Positions 39,576 through 52,731 of a stretch of 64,000 nucleotides of DNA are shown here, in pieces. The notes beneath the pieces were generated by a model that saw nothing but the letters and a program-made list of their open reading frames with translations, did no database searches and was not told the origin of the DNA. Origin of the DNA: Tetrahymena elliotti 4EA (Eukaryota > Ciliophora > Oligohymenophorea > Hymenostomatida > Tetrahymenidae); assembly GCA_000231825.2 (NCBI GenBank), contig JH720308.1, forward strand, positions 1,163,675 through 1,227,674, in the 5' to 3' direction. Made by a program: the position numbers and the translations under genes. How positions within the stretch are numbered: the stretch's first letter is position 1; each line of letters opens with the position of its first letter.

Positions 39576-40397
39576 ATAATAATAGCATATAATCTACAGA
39601 TGATAGATCAAATCATCATATCATATATACATTTTTAAATAAATTAGTTTAATTCTAAAATACTACATGTAAAAATCATAGTCATCCATAATTTATGTAT
39701 CAAACTAACTAACTGACTTGCTTACTTACTAAATTAATAACATCCTATTTTATACCATAAAATATCTGTTTAAAATTTCACCAATTTATCTCAATACTTT
39801 TTTGGACCATTTTTTTTTCATCTTTCTTTTTGTTAAATAAATGGTATTTTTTAATATTAAGTATGTATTGTATGAAAGAGTAAATTAACATTTAATAAAT
39901 TTATGGCCAAATAAATTAATTCTTAAATTTAATAGATATAAAAATAAACAGTAATTATTCTAAAATATAAGAAGTAAAAATAAACTGTAATTCACTATAT
40001 ATGTACCTAATTAACTAACTTATTTGTTAGAAATAGATAATAAATATCCTATTTTATAGTAGAAATATCTCTTTAAAATTTCAGCAAAATTTCAGATTAC
40101 TTGCTTAATTATTTTTATTCTTTTTTGCTTTTTGCAAAATAAATGGTAATTTCTTATTGATACTTTTTTATAGCCTTACTTTAAATTTTATATTTAAGAA
40201 TACAGTTTAAAAAGCATTTTTGAAATATAATGAACTGATAATTCAATTTTTCAGCTACCGATGTTGGGTAGATAGAAAAATTAGAATAAATGTAAAGGCT
40301 TCTTATTAAAAGAGATAAGAAGAAAGTAGGACTATCATATAATAATTAAAAAAATTAAAGCAAATAAATTTTTGAAAACAAAAATATAATTCAAATA
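39576..40397. other. Intergenic DNA with a diverged direct repeat
   Basis: A/T-rich spacer. Its only structure is the two-copy repeat listed separately. No gene was seen. Confidence 0.5.
39670..40152. repeat. Diverged two-copy direct repeat, about 300-bp period
   Basis: Copy A (about 39670-39852) and copy B (about 39977-40152) share actaact blocks, then atcctattttata, aaatatct-tttaaaatttca, and taaataaatggta near the end, in the same order. Similarity is clear but broken by small gaps. It is probably an old segmental duplication; function unknown. Confidence 0.6.
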
Positions 40398-40694
40398 ATG
40401 AGTGCTTAAGCTTTTTAGAAATTATAAAAGACCAATCCCCTTCAAAGCATGAAGAAGTGTGGTATAGTGTAAGAAGAGGAATAAGAAGACAACTCCTTCC
40501 AAAAGAATTTCTTTAACCTTAAAATGAAATCCAATCAATTAAAAGAATAATAATGCTTAAAAGATAGGCTCAAAGTATGCACAGGTGAACTTAAAGATGA
40601 GATTGAAAAATTCGATGATTTGTGCAGCACTGGTATGATAAGCGCAGCTTACTGTGAAGAATGCGAAAAAATATTAGAATATTATCAAAGTTGA
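40398..40694 (+). CDS. Small Cys-containing protein, 98 aa, unidentified
   Basis: A single exon from ATG 40398 to TGA 40692-40694. The product starts MSAQAFQKLQKTNPLQSMKK and continues with KCGIVQEEQEDNSF, then a charged helix (KSNQLKEQQCLKDRLKVCTG), and ends with CSTGMISAAYCEECEKILEY. Six Cys residues, the last two as CxxC, could bind a metal but are too scattered to name a finger. No signal peptide or membrane segment. Codon choice is more balanced and G/C content higher than the surrounding spacer, which supports a real gene. Function unknown. Confidence 0.6.
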
Positions 40695-42912
40695 GAATAA
40701 AGATCTTACTCATTTTTACTAACCTTCCCATGCATTAAAAGAAATTCTAAGCACATATATTAAATAAATTTTAATCAACCATTTATCTACAAAATGAAAT
40801 AACTCTCACTCATTTTAAAAGATATTTATAAATACTAATTCAAGAATTATATGCAATAAAAGCTTATATAATTAATACATACTGCATAATTGCTTAATAC
40901 ATTTTAGATCACTATAAACTCACTAATAACATGAATAACAAATAGTTAATCTTATCACCTCTCGCACAATTTTTAAAGGTTTATTTGACTTTTAAAATTA
41001 AAAACTACTTATCAAGAAATGTATTCAATTCCATAAGATTTTAACTTAATAAAAAATAAATAGATAATAATAATAATAAATAATTGTGCTTTTTATGAAT
41101 TCTCATTCAAAAATAAATACTTAATTATTAATAGTGATAAATATATATATTGTATATTTTGTAAATAACTTTCTAATCACTTGATAACACCCTTCTTTTA
41201 CTGACCACATAATTTAGTGAAATTAATTTAATTAACAAAATTTTGAGTTATTCACTTTGAAAAATTTAATCAAGAAATTTCGCAAAGCATTAAAATAACC
41301 ATTCTTTTCCAATCTTTCCAAATCTCAACTAGCCTTTTTAATTATGTCATTAATACAAAAAACTAGTTGATTTTAAAGAAGATTCAATCTTTTATCCAAT
41401 AAATTCTTTTATTTCACATTCATTTATTTTCTTTATTTAAAATTATTATTCTTGAACTAACAAATTCCTGCCAAGCTAGCTAGGTAGGTATGTGTATATG
41501 TAGTTAGATAGGTAGATAAATAAATAATTTTAAATTAAAAGTATAGAAGAATATTAATTCATAAAGATTTTTAAAATTGCAATACTAAAAGAGAAATTAG
41601 AGTAAACACAAATCAAAATACTTTAATCTTAATAATTAAGATAAGAGATCAAAGATACAAAAAAAATAGTTAATCAAACAAAGAAAAAAATGTAAACAAA
41701 TGAATCATGTCTTTTATTTACAGATTGATATAAATTATTTTTGTAAAAATAAGTGAAATAATTATTATTTGATAAAATTTTGAGCAAAAAATAGAAATGA
41801 AGAGAATTTTTAATTTTAGTTGCAAAATTTATTCTTTTAAAAAATAAAAATAATTTATTGATAATTTAGACATATTAAATGTTTTTAATAAACTTAATGT
41901 TTTTTCTAAATTTATAAAATTAATAATTCTAATTTAAAAAATATATATATGGATAAGATGTATTTTTAAAGCAAAGCTATCAAGAAATTAAAAGGTTATT
42001 TTTTTTAAGTAAACTAGGTTTATTTGTTTAATAATTTAATCATTCAAAAAGAAATTATTAATATTTTTTGGAAAATTGAATAATTAGTAATCTAAACTAT
42101 TAATAGTGCTAATAAATCAAAATGAAATATTTAAACTTTTACTTAAAAATTTGTACTCTTTAATTAATTAAATGAAATTTATTGAAAAATACTTATTGTT
42201 TTAGATCTATTATTACAGAAGTATTCATAGCTTTTATGATGCAAAATAATTTTATCTTTTTAAGTATAAAATCCTTAAAATACACAAATTCAATATACTC
42301 AAACAAGAAAATAAAACATGTCTAAAGTATAAATTGTTCAATATTTGTGAAAAGGAAAGATCTAAATTATTACTGAAAAGTTTTTTAATGCTTGTTTCTT
42401 GATCTTAATTTGTAATTGATTAGATGGATTTATAAATAAGATTTAAGGCTGAAAATATAAATTTGCCGTAATACTAACAAGTACAGATTAAACTAAAATT
42501 TTATTTTTTGCGATGTAAACTGAGGTTATCTATCTTCTTTTGTATGGCATCGTATAAACAAACTAAATAAATATTAATTTTATATTTCCAATTGAACAAA
42601 TTAAAGTATATAAATAGCTATTAGTTCAAGATATTACTCTTGTTTTATAGACATTTTTTGGAGATTATTATTTACTGTATCTTTTAAGATACAACCTTTT
42701 GCAAAATAAAGTATTCAGTAAAAAATATGTAGTGTTTCTTTTTTTATATTTGTACAAAAATACTTAACCGATTGTAGAAGTGTTGCTTACATAATTTAAT
42801 TGTATTAGCTGGAAAAAAAAAAAATTTTTAATTAATTCTTATTGATTTAAATGTTTGCATGAAAGTAAATATTAAAAATCATAAAAATTGTTTATTAAAT
42901 TCAAGAAAACGA
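40695..42912. other. Long A/T-rich intergenic DNA with simple repeats
   Basis: No gene was seen over 2.2 kb. It contains a TAA microsatellite near 41061-41080 and a mixed TAGG/TAGA tetranucleotide stretch near 41474-41527. Confidence 0.55.
41474..41527. repeat. Degenerate tetranucleotide repeat (taggta/tagata units)
   Basis: The stretch runs agctagctaggtaggtatg, then tagttagataggtagataaa, followed by taaataa units. It is a simple-sequence tract in the intergenic region. Confidence 0.65.
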
Positions 42913-45887
42913 ATGCAGAATATAAGGATAATATCTCAGTAAAATGAACAAAATGATGAGAGGCCAAGCTAAACTCAATTAAGCCTTAAATTTATTCAGC
43001 CCATATAAACTTCTATGAATAATTTTTCTCCTAAAAGTGTAAATACAAAGCTAAATGGCAATCACTCTAAAACAAATACCCCAATAAACAGTAAGTACAA
43101 GTTAGATTCTTTCTCTAACATTTACAATAATTAGTAGTATTAATCAGTACAAAATAAAACAACTTCTAATGGAAACTCTATACAAAATACACCATCTTCA
43201 CGCAATGATAAATTAATTCATAATAGAAAAGCCTCTTAAGTATCTAAAAACTCTCTAGAGCAATCGACTCTATAGGCTGTTACTCCTTCCACTAAACAAA
43301 TCAAGGAATACATAGATAAGAATTCAATCACTGGATTGCTTGGTGTCAGAAAAGTAAAAAAATAAATGATTGATTAAAAAACTCTTTCACAATTTTCAAG
43401 AATCCAGAAGAATTTAGACAACAAAGATCAAACTTAGAAGACATTTGATTCAATTTAGATGAAAAAATAATAGTTTAAAAATAAAACTCAAGCAAGTACA
43501 GTTTCAAATAACAATAATATTAACCAAAATAATACTAATATTACTAATGTTGATGATTCTATGTATGACACTAATACTAAGAAATATGAATATCTCTTAG
43601 ATATAGAAGTTCACAAAGCAGATATTTATACAAAATGGGTACCACAATAGCTGCAGCAGAAGCTCTTAAAACAGAATACACTTAATCCTAATATGTTTTA
43701 ATTGAATTTATCTTCTCTTAAGAGATAATAAACTAATGCTTTCACTACAGGAAGTTAGTAAACTGTAAATAATACTTCTTACTCCTAAAACCCATCATCA
43801 AAAAGGAAAATAAAATACTTTAAAGAAAATGTAGAGAAAAGGAAAGTAAAGGGATTTTAAAAAGAAAATGAATCAGTCCTAAAGAAAGAATTGCGTCGCT
43901 TTGGAAAGTTTGTAGAGTTTTCAAAAGTAGGCCCTGCTAGAAATATCAGTTGTATTTAGACTCGTATTGATTATCTTTTTAATAAAATACCATCTGAATC
44001 TGTTACAAATAAGCAGCCTCTGTAAGTTTATTCATAGGGAACTCCAATAGGTTCTGATATAACTTAATGGAAGCTTAGTCGCCCTTAATCTTCAAACAGT
44101 TTTTTTGTATCTTCAGCTCTTCAAAAAAAATCTGTAGAAAGAGCATCTAAAATAGTTAAAAACTTAAATGTCTAAATAGAAAATGATACAAAAGAAGAAA
44201 AGGAAAGAAACTACAAAATACGATCTAACTTAGACTCAGTAGTGAAAAATATCAGGTCAATTAACTTAAATTAATAAAATACTTCTTTGAATAAGACAAG
44301 TATATCCATGAGCTAATACTCTACTGTTAATTCACCCAAATTAACTCTAGATTTTTAGTCTCCTAGAGGATATTCATCATCTGGTTTAGCTTCTCCACAA
44401 AATTTAATTAACAATAAAGAACTGTTAACTCCAAATAGTTTATTTTTAAGGCCTGGTTCTAGTGTTGGTTTCTCTACAAGAGATTAATAAAGAGACTCAA
44501 TAAAAGAAGAAGTTAACACAAACAGGTCAAACTCTTAAGCATAAATTTCTGAATAAAATCAAAAACAATTTAATTTAGCAATCAACTAAAATAAATTTCA
44601 TTCATTACAATAAACTCCAACAACTTACACTAAAGAACATAAAAAATCTAACTTTACATCTGTAGATTTTCTTTTTGATTTGTTATAAAATTATTAATAT
44701 TTATTTCATTAAAAATTTAGATAGGGTAAGAAGGTCAAATTTTAGAATTAGCTAGTGAGCAGGATTAATTTAGTCCTCCAAGAGGTAGTGTATCAAATAG
44801 AGAAAGCAGAAATAGAAGTCCTATAAAAATGAATAAAAATCTCTACTCTAAATCATATAATAATATAGAAATTACAAATTAAAGATTTACACAATAGGAG
44901 CTGAGAAAAAAAATAAATTCCTTTTATGAAAAAAATAAAAATTCAAACAAGCACTCTAAAAAACCTTCTACAGTAAGCAGTTAAATTGCATTTTCTCTCT
45001 ACTAGTCAACTCTAGGTGCAAAAAACAGTGTGAATATTGGAATGAACTAAAAGCTAGATAGAGAAGCAATAAATAAAGCTTTGAAAGAACTTGATTAGGC
45101 TGAATATGAAAATGATAAATTTATTTTTGATCCTAATTGTGAAAGAATTAAAAAAAAAAGAAGAGTTAAACAAAAGCTAAGAAAACTGCTTATAAAATGT
45201 GCTAAAATGAATTTAAAAGCAAAAGATGTAATAGAAAGCATTAATTTTAAGTTTTTATTTAAATAAACTTTTTTAAAACATAGATAAATACAGTTTCTAT
45301 TTTTAGTACTATCCCATACGAAAACAAAGGATCTTTTGCATTTATTGAGTCTGTCAAAAAATCTTAAAATAAGCTAGTAATATAACAACTTGAAAAAAAT
45401 ATTTATTATGTGTCTGACTTCGATTAGGTATCTCTTTTTCTTTTTTAATATGAATTCAATTAAATATTTTTAAATTCAAAAAAGCTTCATATGACAGCTC
45501 TCCATCACGCTTGTAAGAGAGGAAATATATTCTTAGCAAAATACTTGATATCCAAAGGAGCAGAGATAGATGCTTAAGATTCAATGAAGAGAACTCCATT
45601 TTATTATGCTCTCATAACCGAAAATAAGTAGTTGATCAAGGTAAAATAAAACTTTCCTTAGTAAACATTAATTTAGATAAATAATAATTAAATAGGAGTT
45701 GCTGCTGCTAAAGTGTTCTCCATGGGGTGGAGATTAATTTACTAACTTATTAAAAAATCTTCCATAGGATATTTTAAATATTCTTCAATTTGCAAAGAAT
45801 CTAGATATAATATGTAAACTATAATAAAATTAGTAAGATAGAGATAGAATTTGGAAAAAAGAAATAGAATAAATAAAGCTCATGTGA
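42913..45887 (+). CDS. Ankyrin-repeat protein with long disordered N-terminus
   Basis: The start is ATG 42913 (MQNIRIISQQNEQNDERPSQ), the first in-frame Met; the stop is TGA 45885-45887. The first exon runs UGA-free for about 1,750 nt. It encodes Ser/Asn/Gln-rich disordered sequence with scattered basic patches, including a short better-ordered block KYEYLLDIEVHKADIYTKWV and LRRFGKFVEFSKVGPARNIS. After introns at about 44660-44720, 45232-45307, 45430-45486 and 45641-45700 come a basic helix (RIKKKRRVKQKLRKLLIKCA) and an ankyrin pair: KGSFAFIESVKKSQNKLV, MTALHHACKRGNIFLAKYLI, SKGAEIDAQDSMKRTPFYYA. The C-terminus is WGGDQFTNLLKNLPQDILNI. It is probably a scaffold; partner unknown. Similar build is common in ciliates. 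Confidence 0.75.
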
Positions 45888-46708
45888 ATAAAAATTTTAC
45901 ATTAAGAAATCTAATTATATTATTTTTAAAATTCAGAAAAACAAAATATTATTTTATTTAGGAAAGTATTCATCAAAACATTTTCATTTAATCTAATTAA
46001 TTAATAAAATGTTTAATAGATAACTCCTTTATGTTTGTAAATATTGATTTAATGTTAAAAGATTTCAGGAATGAAATGATTGATGATGTGTTTCATATTT
46101 TTACTTAATTTATAATAAAAATATTTATTCAGGATTTATTTGATTACTTAAATTATATCAAAAAACAAAACTAAATTATTAGTCATTAAGATTAAGAAGT
46201 ATTGGGTTTTAGTTTATTTATTATAGTGTTTTTATTTTAAAAAGGTATCAGCAAGAAATAGCTTTAAAAATTATATGTTGTGAAAGCTACTTTATCCCTT
46301 TAAATATAAAATGTATATTATTTATAATTAGTAAACTAAAATACTCATAAAATAAATTAAAGCCTTTAAAAATTTTTTGCTAACTAGATGCTTTTATTCA
46401 AAAATGAATTTTTTTTACTGTCACTTTCATCATTTTATCAAAAAATATGATTTTTCATTTTAATTATTTTAAAGTCCATATAATATTGGATTTAGCAGTA
46501 TTTATTTAGAAGATAGCAAGAAATAGAAACCTTTATAGACTGATATTTAAAGTTTAATTATGATAAAAGTGTATGTAGTAGATTCTCGATTTATTCTATT
46601 TAATCTATAATCAAAGATATTTTTACATCAAATTAATAAATTAAAAATTTTTCAGAAGAAATTAATTTGCATAATTTGTAGGTAATTTAACAGGATCTCA
46701 AAATAATA
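45888..46708. other. A/T-rich intergenic DNA
   Basis: Spacer between two plus-strand genes; no ORF, repeat or RNA gene seen. Confidence 0.5.
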
Positions 46709-47755
46709 ATGAATTCTAAACATTTTGAAGAAGTTAATAACTATAACTGCACATAATAGTAGTTGTAGTAAATAGAAGATTTTAAAAATAAAATAGAAAA
46801 GCAAATAAATTAAACACTCCCAAACATTAGTAACGAACTCAAGGAACTCTATTGCAGTATTGATACTGCTTTACGTTTTATGAATGCTAGAGAATTCAAT
46901 GAATAGAAAAGCTATGAAATGTGGGAAAAGTGGATAAAATGGCACTAAGAATATCGTCCTGATTTAATTAGTGATAAAGAATTAACAATTTAGAAATAAC
47001 TTTCTACCGGTAAACTTTTTTGGCATAAGTTTGATAATGAAAGAAGACCTTGTCTTTATTATAGAATGTAATACCATGTACCAAAGTTGGCTTCTGTAGA
47101 TGAAAGTGTTCGCTTTTTCTTATTCATGCTTGAATAAGGCATTAAAGAAGGAATTAAATTAGGTTCTGAAGGAACTATTTGTGTTATCTATGATAGACGT
47201 GGATATACTAAAAAGTAATATGATGAAAATGCCATGAAAACAATGAGAGCTCTTGTTCCTATTTTACAAGACTACTACCCAGAAAGACTCTCTATGTTTT
47301 ATGTGCTGGGAGCAAACTGGTAAAAAATATATTTTGATTTATTCAAATTATTTTATGTTAAATGCAATATTAATCTATGTGAGTGAATGAGTACACTATT
47401 TTTATAAAAAATTATTTGAAATTAAATTAGGTTTTACAGAGCTGCCTTTAAAGTTGTAGCTACATTTATGAGCGAAAAAACTAGTAAAAAAGTAAAAGTT
47501 TTAGGAGAAGATAGTGAATTACTTCAATTTTTCAGCAAATAAAATTTAATTAAAGAATACGGAGGTAATTCTGATCCTCTATAAAATACTGGTGTCAATC
47601 TTAAATTATCAAATGGATCTTACACTCCTTAATTAGGTGGTGACAAAGGTAATATAGATGACGTCAATGATGAAGAAGAAGACGAAGAAGATGAAGCAGC
47701 TCTCAAAGAATTGTAAAAGAAAATGTTCTAAGATGCAGGAATTAAGCTCAATTGA
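46709..47755 (+). CDS. CRAL-TRIO (Sec14-like) lipid-binding domain protein
   Basis: Sec14-type proteins bind and transfer phospholipids or other hydrophobic ligands. The spliced product is 311 aa in two exons (46709-47319, 47431-47755) joined within a Trp codon. An N-terminal helical region holds the CRAL-TRIO-N-like part (DTALRFMNAREFNEQKSYEM then WEKWIKWHQEYRPD). The lipid domain shows GKLFWHKFDNERRPCLYYRM, the strand TICVIYDRRGYTKKQYDENA, the helix RALVPILQDYYPERLSMFYV, and GANWFYRAAFKVVATFMSEK. The gate/exit region KVKVLGEDSELLQFFSKQNL with IKEYGG completes it. The tail is acidic (DDVNDEEEDEEDEAALKEL). No GOLD domain. Ligand unknown. Confidence 0.85.
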
Positions 47756-48491
47756 GTGAAATAAAGATAAATTATATAATAAGTAGTTAGAATTAATATA
47801 TTATATAGAAGATTGAAGTTAATTATTTGAATATATTTATTAATATTAAAATAGATCAAAGGCATTAACATTATCTCTTTTAAATTATTGAACAATTAGC
47901 AGCAATATTAAATAAATATTGTATTTTAACAATTATATTTTTTAATATTAATTTAAATATTTACTGTTAGCGAATAGAAGATATAATTTTTATTTTAAAT
48001 TTTCCTAAATACTATTAATCTTCTTTAAAAATGATAGACTTAAATATTTTGAGTTTAATTTTGTTCAATCATTCAACTAATGATATTGATTAATTTTAAT
48101 TCAAAGTTAGCAAAAAATTTAAACCAATTTTTCAAATCCAAAGATTTTTAGTTTTTAGTTTATTTAATTTTTTTTAAAGCCTTTTTCAATATTAAAATTT
48201 TATCATTAATTTAATAGCATTTTTAAATATTTATTATTATAATTAATTTCAATTTTTAAATATTTGATAGAAAAATGTATTGAGTTTTTAATACTTTTTT
48301 GTGAGTTTTGTTTTATAAAATATTATAAACTGACTTACTTGTTTTTTGATTTAAAAATGTTAAATATCTGACTCTTTTATTAATTTTTGTTAATGTTGTG
48401 TCTTGAAAATTGAATTCTATTTAAGAAGTTGTCTCAAATATTATAAAGAAAATATATTGTAAAACTTTTGTTGTGATTTAAAATCAAAAAA
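47756..48491. other. A/T-rich intergenic DNA
   Basis: Spacer upstream of the GEX1 gene; no element recognised. Confidence 0.5.
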
Positions 48492-49984
48492 ATGAAATTT
48501 ATTCTACTTTATTTGTTGATAATTTGCTATTCAAAATCTAAATCTATAAACCTAACCTAAGAGGATTCATAAAATGTGAAAAGTAAAATTTGATAGATGA
48601 AAATCATAATAATAAATTTTTATTTTTTAGACAGCTTTGTTTATTTAAATAATTTGTCTAAGACTGATGGATGCGCTTACTAGCTAATAAGAGATATTTC
48701 TTAAGATTGCAAATTACTTTCTGAAGATTAAAAGAGCAGGGTATACTTTTAAAAAATTTAAACAAAAACATCTAACTTCTTTATAGTTATCATTAAAGTT
48801 AACTAATTGTTTATTAGCTCGCTCAAATAAAAAGCCTATTTTTTGTTCTGATGATTTACCATTTGATACATGCTCACAAGAATTAAAGGGAGATTCATGG
48901 TAATATTCTTTGGTTAAGAAAATTATTTGATATATTTGTTAATTAGGAATACTTATTCTGGCTTTTATATGCATATTGATAATGTTTGCTTTTATTACTA
49001 AGCTCTTAATTGGTAGAAAGAAACTTAATTATTGATATCTAATTTATTGGATAATTCTGATAAAGCAAATATTTTAATGTAAAACATGATTTTTTGATCA
49101 GAAATAATTAAATTTTTTAAAAAAGATTAGAAGCTCTCAACAACTCTCTCTAAATGAAGAATTTGTAGAATCAAATTCATTAGCAAATGTAAAATTAATT
49201 TCAGTTACAAGAAGAGGCAAATAAATCCATTTAAGTATTTTCAATTTATCATAAAAAACGTTTTAAAAAAATAAATTTAAATAGGAAAATAATTCTAATC
49301 TTGAAAAGTTAAAAACATCGATAAGCACTTCTTTTGAACAGATAGTCAACCAAATTTTAATTCAATCAGATAAAGTTAGTAAAGTATTAGGGGATTTATT
49401 TGAAGGCTTGAATGAGATTAAAATAGCCTAGCAATGGATTGCAAATAATTTTTTTGATTTATCAACTTTTATATTCTATTTTGGATTTTCTTTTTTATTA
49501 CTTCTTTTCACTTCCTTTAAAAAGCTATGCTAATCAAGGACAAGCTCATTACTTTGTAATTATTTTATAGTTTACAAACTTTTTATTGATATCTTTTACA
49601 TGTAGTGCTTTGGATATCCTTTATAATTGAAAGATTGTTTTTGAGAAATGACATATTTTTTATTGATTCTTCCTACTTTCAGACAATATTTAGGTAATTT
49701 TAAATATTCTAAATCATTAAATAAATAATTTTTTATTAAATAGATTCACTTTATGTATGTTAGAGCTATTCATATTATCTATTACATACAAATCATATCA
49801 AGATTTTAGTAGACTCAATTACTAGTAAATTAAAGAAATATAAACTTAATTAAATATGCTCAATTCAGACAAGATTAAATATAAGATAAAATCGTGTCTG
49901 CTTAGCTTAACAAAAGATATGAAGAAATATAGAGAATAGATTTCTCATCCTTAAAAAAAGTTACTATTTTAAGATGAAAATTGA
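48492..49984 (+). CDS. GEX1: GEX1/KAR5 family nuclear-envelope protein for nuclear fusion
   Basis: KAR5/GEX1/Brambleberry proteins sit in the nuclear envelope and are needed to fuse gametic nuclei; a Tetrahymena member is known. The spliced product is 384 aa in eight exons (48492-48582, 48631-48740, 48787-48899, 48947-49078, 49126-49234, 49285-49555, 49606-49693, 49744-49984), all junctions in frame. It has a signal peptide (MKFILLYLLIICYSKS), then the family's Cys domain in order: TDGCAYQLIRDISQDCKLLS, LKLTNCLLARSNKKP, FCSDDLPFDTCSQEL, YSGFYMHIDNVCFYYQALNW. A coiled-coil-like segment follows (RLEALNNSLQMKNLQNQIHQ, LEKLKTSISTSFEQIVNQIL). Then come three membrane helices (FIFYFGFSFLLLLFTSF, LLLWISFIIERLFL, TLCMLELFILSIT) and a basic tail. 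Expression is expected during conjugation (from the family, not from the sequence). Confidence 0.88.
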
Positions 49985-50684
49985 TATTAATTAATACAAA
50001 TTTATAAAGTTAGAAATTTATTTAGTTTTTGTAACTTACCTTTATTACAGAATAATATGTTTTGAAAATTTAATTTAATGTTTCATAAAACTAATTTCAA
50101 TCATTTTTAAATTAAATAAATATTCAATTTTCTCTATTATTAATTGTATTCAAAACAATAATTTAACAATCCTCTTTCTTAAATTATTTCTATGAAAATT
50201 GGTAATAAAGCACATACTTTTGTTGATCATTTCAAAAGTTATTATTTACACTTAATTTTAGATAGAAATAAATTACATATTACTTAAAAAGATATTATAT
50301 AAATAGAATTCTTTTATTTATTGGTTAATTTTAAAATAAAAATAAAATTCATTTGTCTGCGATTTAATTTATAACAATAATAATAAATATAATAACGATT
50401 TAATTAAATAAAATTTATAAAACTTTTAGTTTGCTTTTTAAAACATTTTAATTTTGAGATGTATTTTTGGTATTAAAATGGATTAATCTATTTGAACAAA
50501 ACATTTTAATATCTCTAAAAAATAAATTAGTTATAATTTTGATAAATTAATTAAGAAATTTGAATAAGTAAATGTAGATTAATCTAATTTTAGGTTTTTA
50601 ACTTAATTTGTACATTTATATACAAAAGATGATTTTTTTATTTTTTGCTTATTTTAGCAATTTATTACAGTCTTTAAAACTATT
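49985..50684. other. Convergent intergenic region
   Basis: A/T-rich DNA between the convergent GEX1 and serine-hydrolase genes; no gene seen. Confidence 0.5.
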
Positions 50685-51362
50685 TCATAAGGAAGCTTAG
50701 GTTGGGAAGTAAGTATTTTTTTTTTATTGAGTTGCATTAAGGAAGAATTTCTTTACATCTACTATTTATGAAGGTTCTAGTCTAGGAACTTTATGTCCAT
50801 GTGAGTGAGATATAATCATTGGATTTTTATAAAAAGTTGTCATAAGTAAAGGTCTGTCATAAAGAATTTAATCTTAGGGACTTATGAAATGCAGAGTTGG
50901 GATATCAAGTTAAGGCTTACCAACAGGTAGATGGAAGAATGGAGCATTTATAATTAAAAAAAACTTTGGTAAAGAACTAATTTTAAGTTTACCAATATGG
51001 TAGTATTACAACAAAGAATTGACCATTCCTCCTCCCTATGAAAATCCCATCAAACCATCATAGGGTCCCTCTTTTTCCATATAATCTACTATAAATTATA
51101 AATCTCTTATTAGCTAATTTTCATAATCACTTGAGCTCCATGAAGCCCAGCTATAAACACACTCATCTTTCTCAAGAATCTTTTTTAAACCAGGGTCATC
51201 AAATTCATCTGAATTTATTTCATATTTTCCATTTAAATAGTCAAATTCAACAAAATCTTTAAAGTAATTGCGCCATTGACGAGTCTGATACATCATAATT
51301 TTCTTATTAGTGGAGAATCCATGCAAGCATAAAATTCTTAGCTTATTTCTGGCGTGTTCCAT
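50685..51362 (-). CDS. FSH1/OVCA2-type serine hydrolase
   Basis: Alpha/beta hydrolase of the FSH1 family, probably an esterase. A single exon of 225 aa from ATG 51360-51362 to TGA 50685-50687. The N-terminus LRILCLHGFSTNKKIM carries the family's LHGxxxN oxyanion motif. The nucleophile elbow is GLMGFSYGGGMVNSLL (Ser in GFSYGG, family form GFSQG). The acid lies in IPTLHFISPQDQILYDR (Asp after PQ). The His lies in ISHSHGHKVPRLEPS, as in the family's HxxGHxxP. No signal peptide or membrane segment, so likely cytosolic. The last 20 or so residues after KKFFLNATQQ are low-complexity, and a hidden 3' splice there cannot be excluded. Confidence 0.85.
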
Positions 51363-52731
51363 TTTTATTTTAATAAAATTTTTGTTTTTAGAAAACGAAT
51401 AATTATCTTTTTAGAATTATAATAAGTCTATTTTAAACTATAAGTATCTAAATTGTCTTTGCTTGATAAAACCTAAAAGAAAATGGTCTTTTTATAAGTT
51501 AAATAACTTGAATTGTTTTTATAAATTATAAATTATATGATAATGAAAGTGAAAGTCAATTAGATAAAAAGAGAGTTCAATTATGAATAAGCTTTTTTAT
51601 AAATATTATTATTAGATTAACTTTTAATAAATAATTCCAATAACTGCATGATTTACGTCATTCTCTGAAGTGTCTTTGCGTATTAGGACAGTACGAAATT
51701 TCTTGTGCAATTAATAATGATTTTATATCTAAAGTTTACTCAAGGCATAATCATTAAATTAAATTTTTAAAGGAATCAAATAATGAATTACTTTTTATTC
51801 ATTCTATTTTATCAGAAATTAATCTTTCATTTTTATTCAAAATTCATTTTTTATTAAACTACATTTAATGAGGAAAAAAAAAAGAATAATTAAATGTGCT
51901 TCTTATTTATGTAAATCAAATATCTCAAATCCTATTAATTCTGCGATACTCAAATTCATTTTCTTATAGATTTTATTTCTGATAACTCATTCTTAAGTAA
52001 TTTTTTAAAACTTTAAAAGTTTAAAAATACTATTTAAAATAATTTCTTTACAAACTTCAAATAGCTATAAAAAATTGAATTTACTCATTTAAAATCATTG
52101 CTAAACTTCTTCGAATCTATTTAAATCTATTTTTTGACTTTGATAAAAAAATTATGTGAACTTTTATTGATAAATCTTTTTCTAAATAAAACTACCAGGT
52201 ATTTATTTCCTTTTATTTTAATTAAAACAATTTCACCTCTTTTTGATCTTTAAATTAAAAAAAATGAATTCTTAGTTTGATTTATCAATAAGTAAATATT
52301 TATTTATTTTATGTTAGATTAATCATATTTTTATACGATAATTATTTTAAAGAATAAATGCAAGTATGTTTTGTAAATCAAATAAAACTATTGGTTTTTG
52401 CTTGCATACAAAACAATAATTCATTTATTGAAATTATAATATGTTGAATTAAAAAATTGATTAATTTTTCATTCAACAAAATAAAAAATATTTCATTTTT
52501 ATTTGAATAGTATAAGGATTTATTTTTTAAGTTTTAATGTGAGATTATATTTAGAAAAATGAAAACTTGACAATTCTATTTTATCTTTTCTATTTCTTCA
52601 GATGATAGTTAAGTAGACATATTAAATATCTATTTAGGAGTTGATTTATTATCTATCATTAATAAGTATAAATTATTTTGTTTAATATAAAATTAAAAGT
52701 AATTATTATCAATATTAATTAGGAGATAAAA
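51363..52731. other. Divergent intergenic region
   Basis: It holds the promoters of the serine hydrolase and Tan1 genes. A block at about 51635-51755 is noticeably richer in G/C than its surroundings and does not read as protein; it could be an unannotated non-coding RNA. The rest is A/T-rich. Confidence 0.45.
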
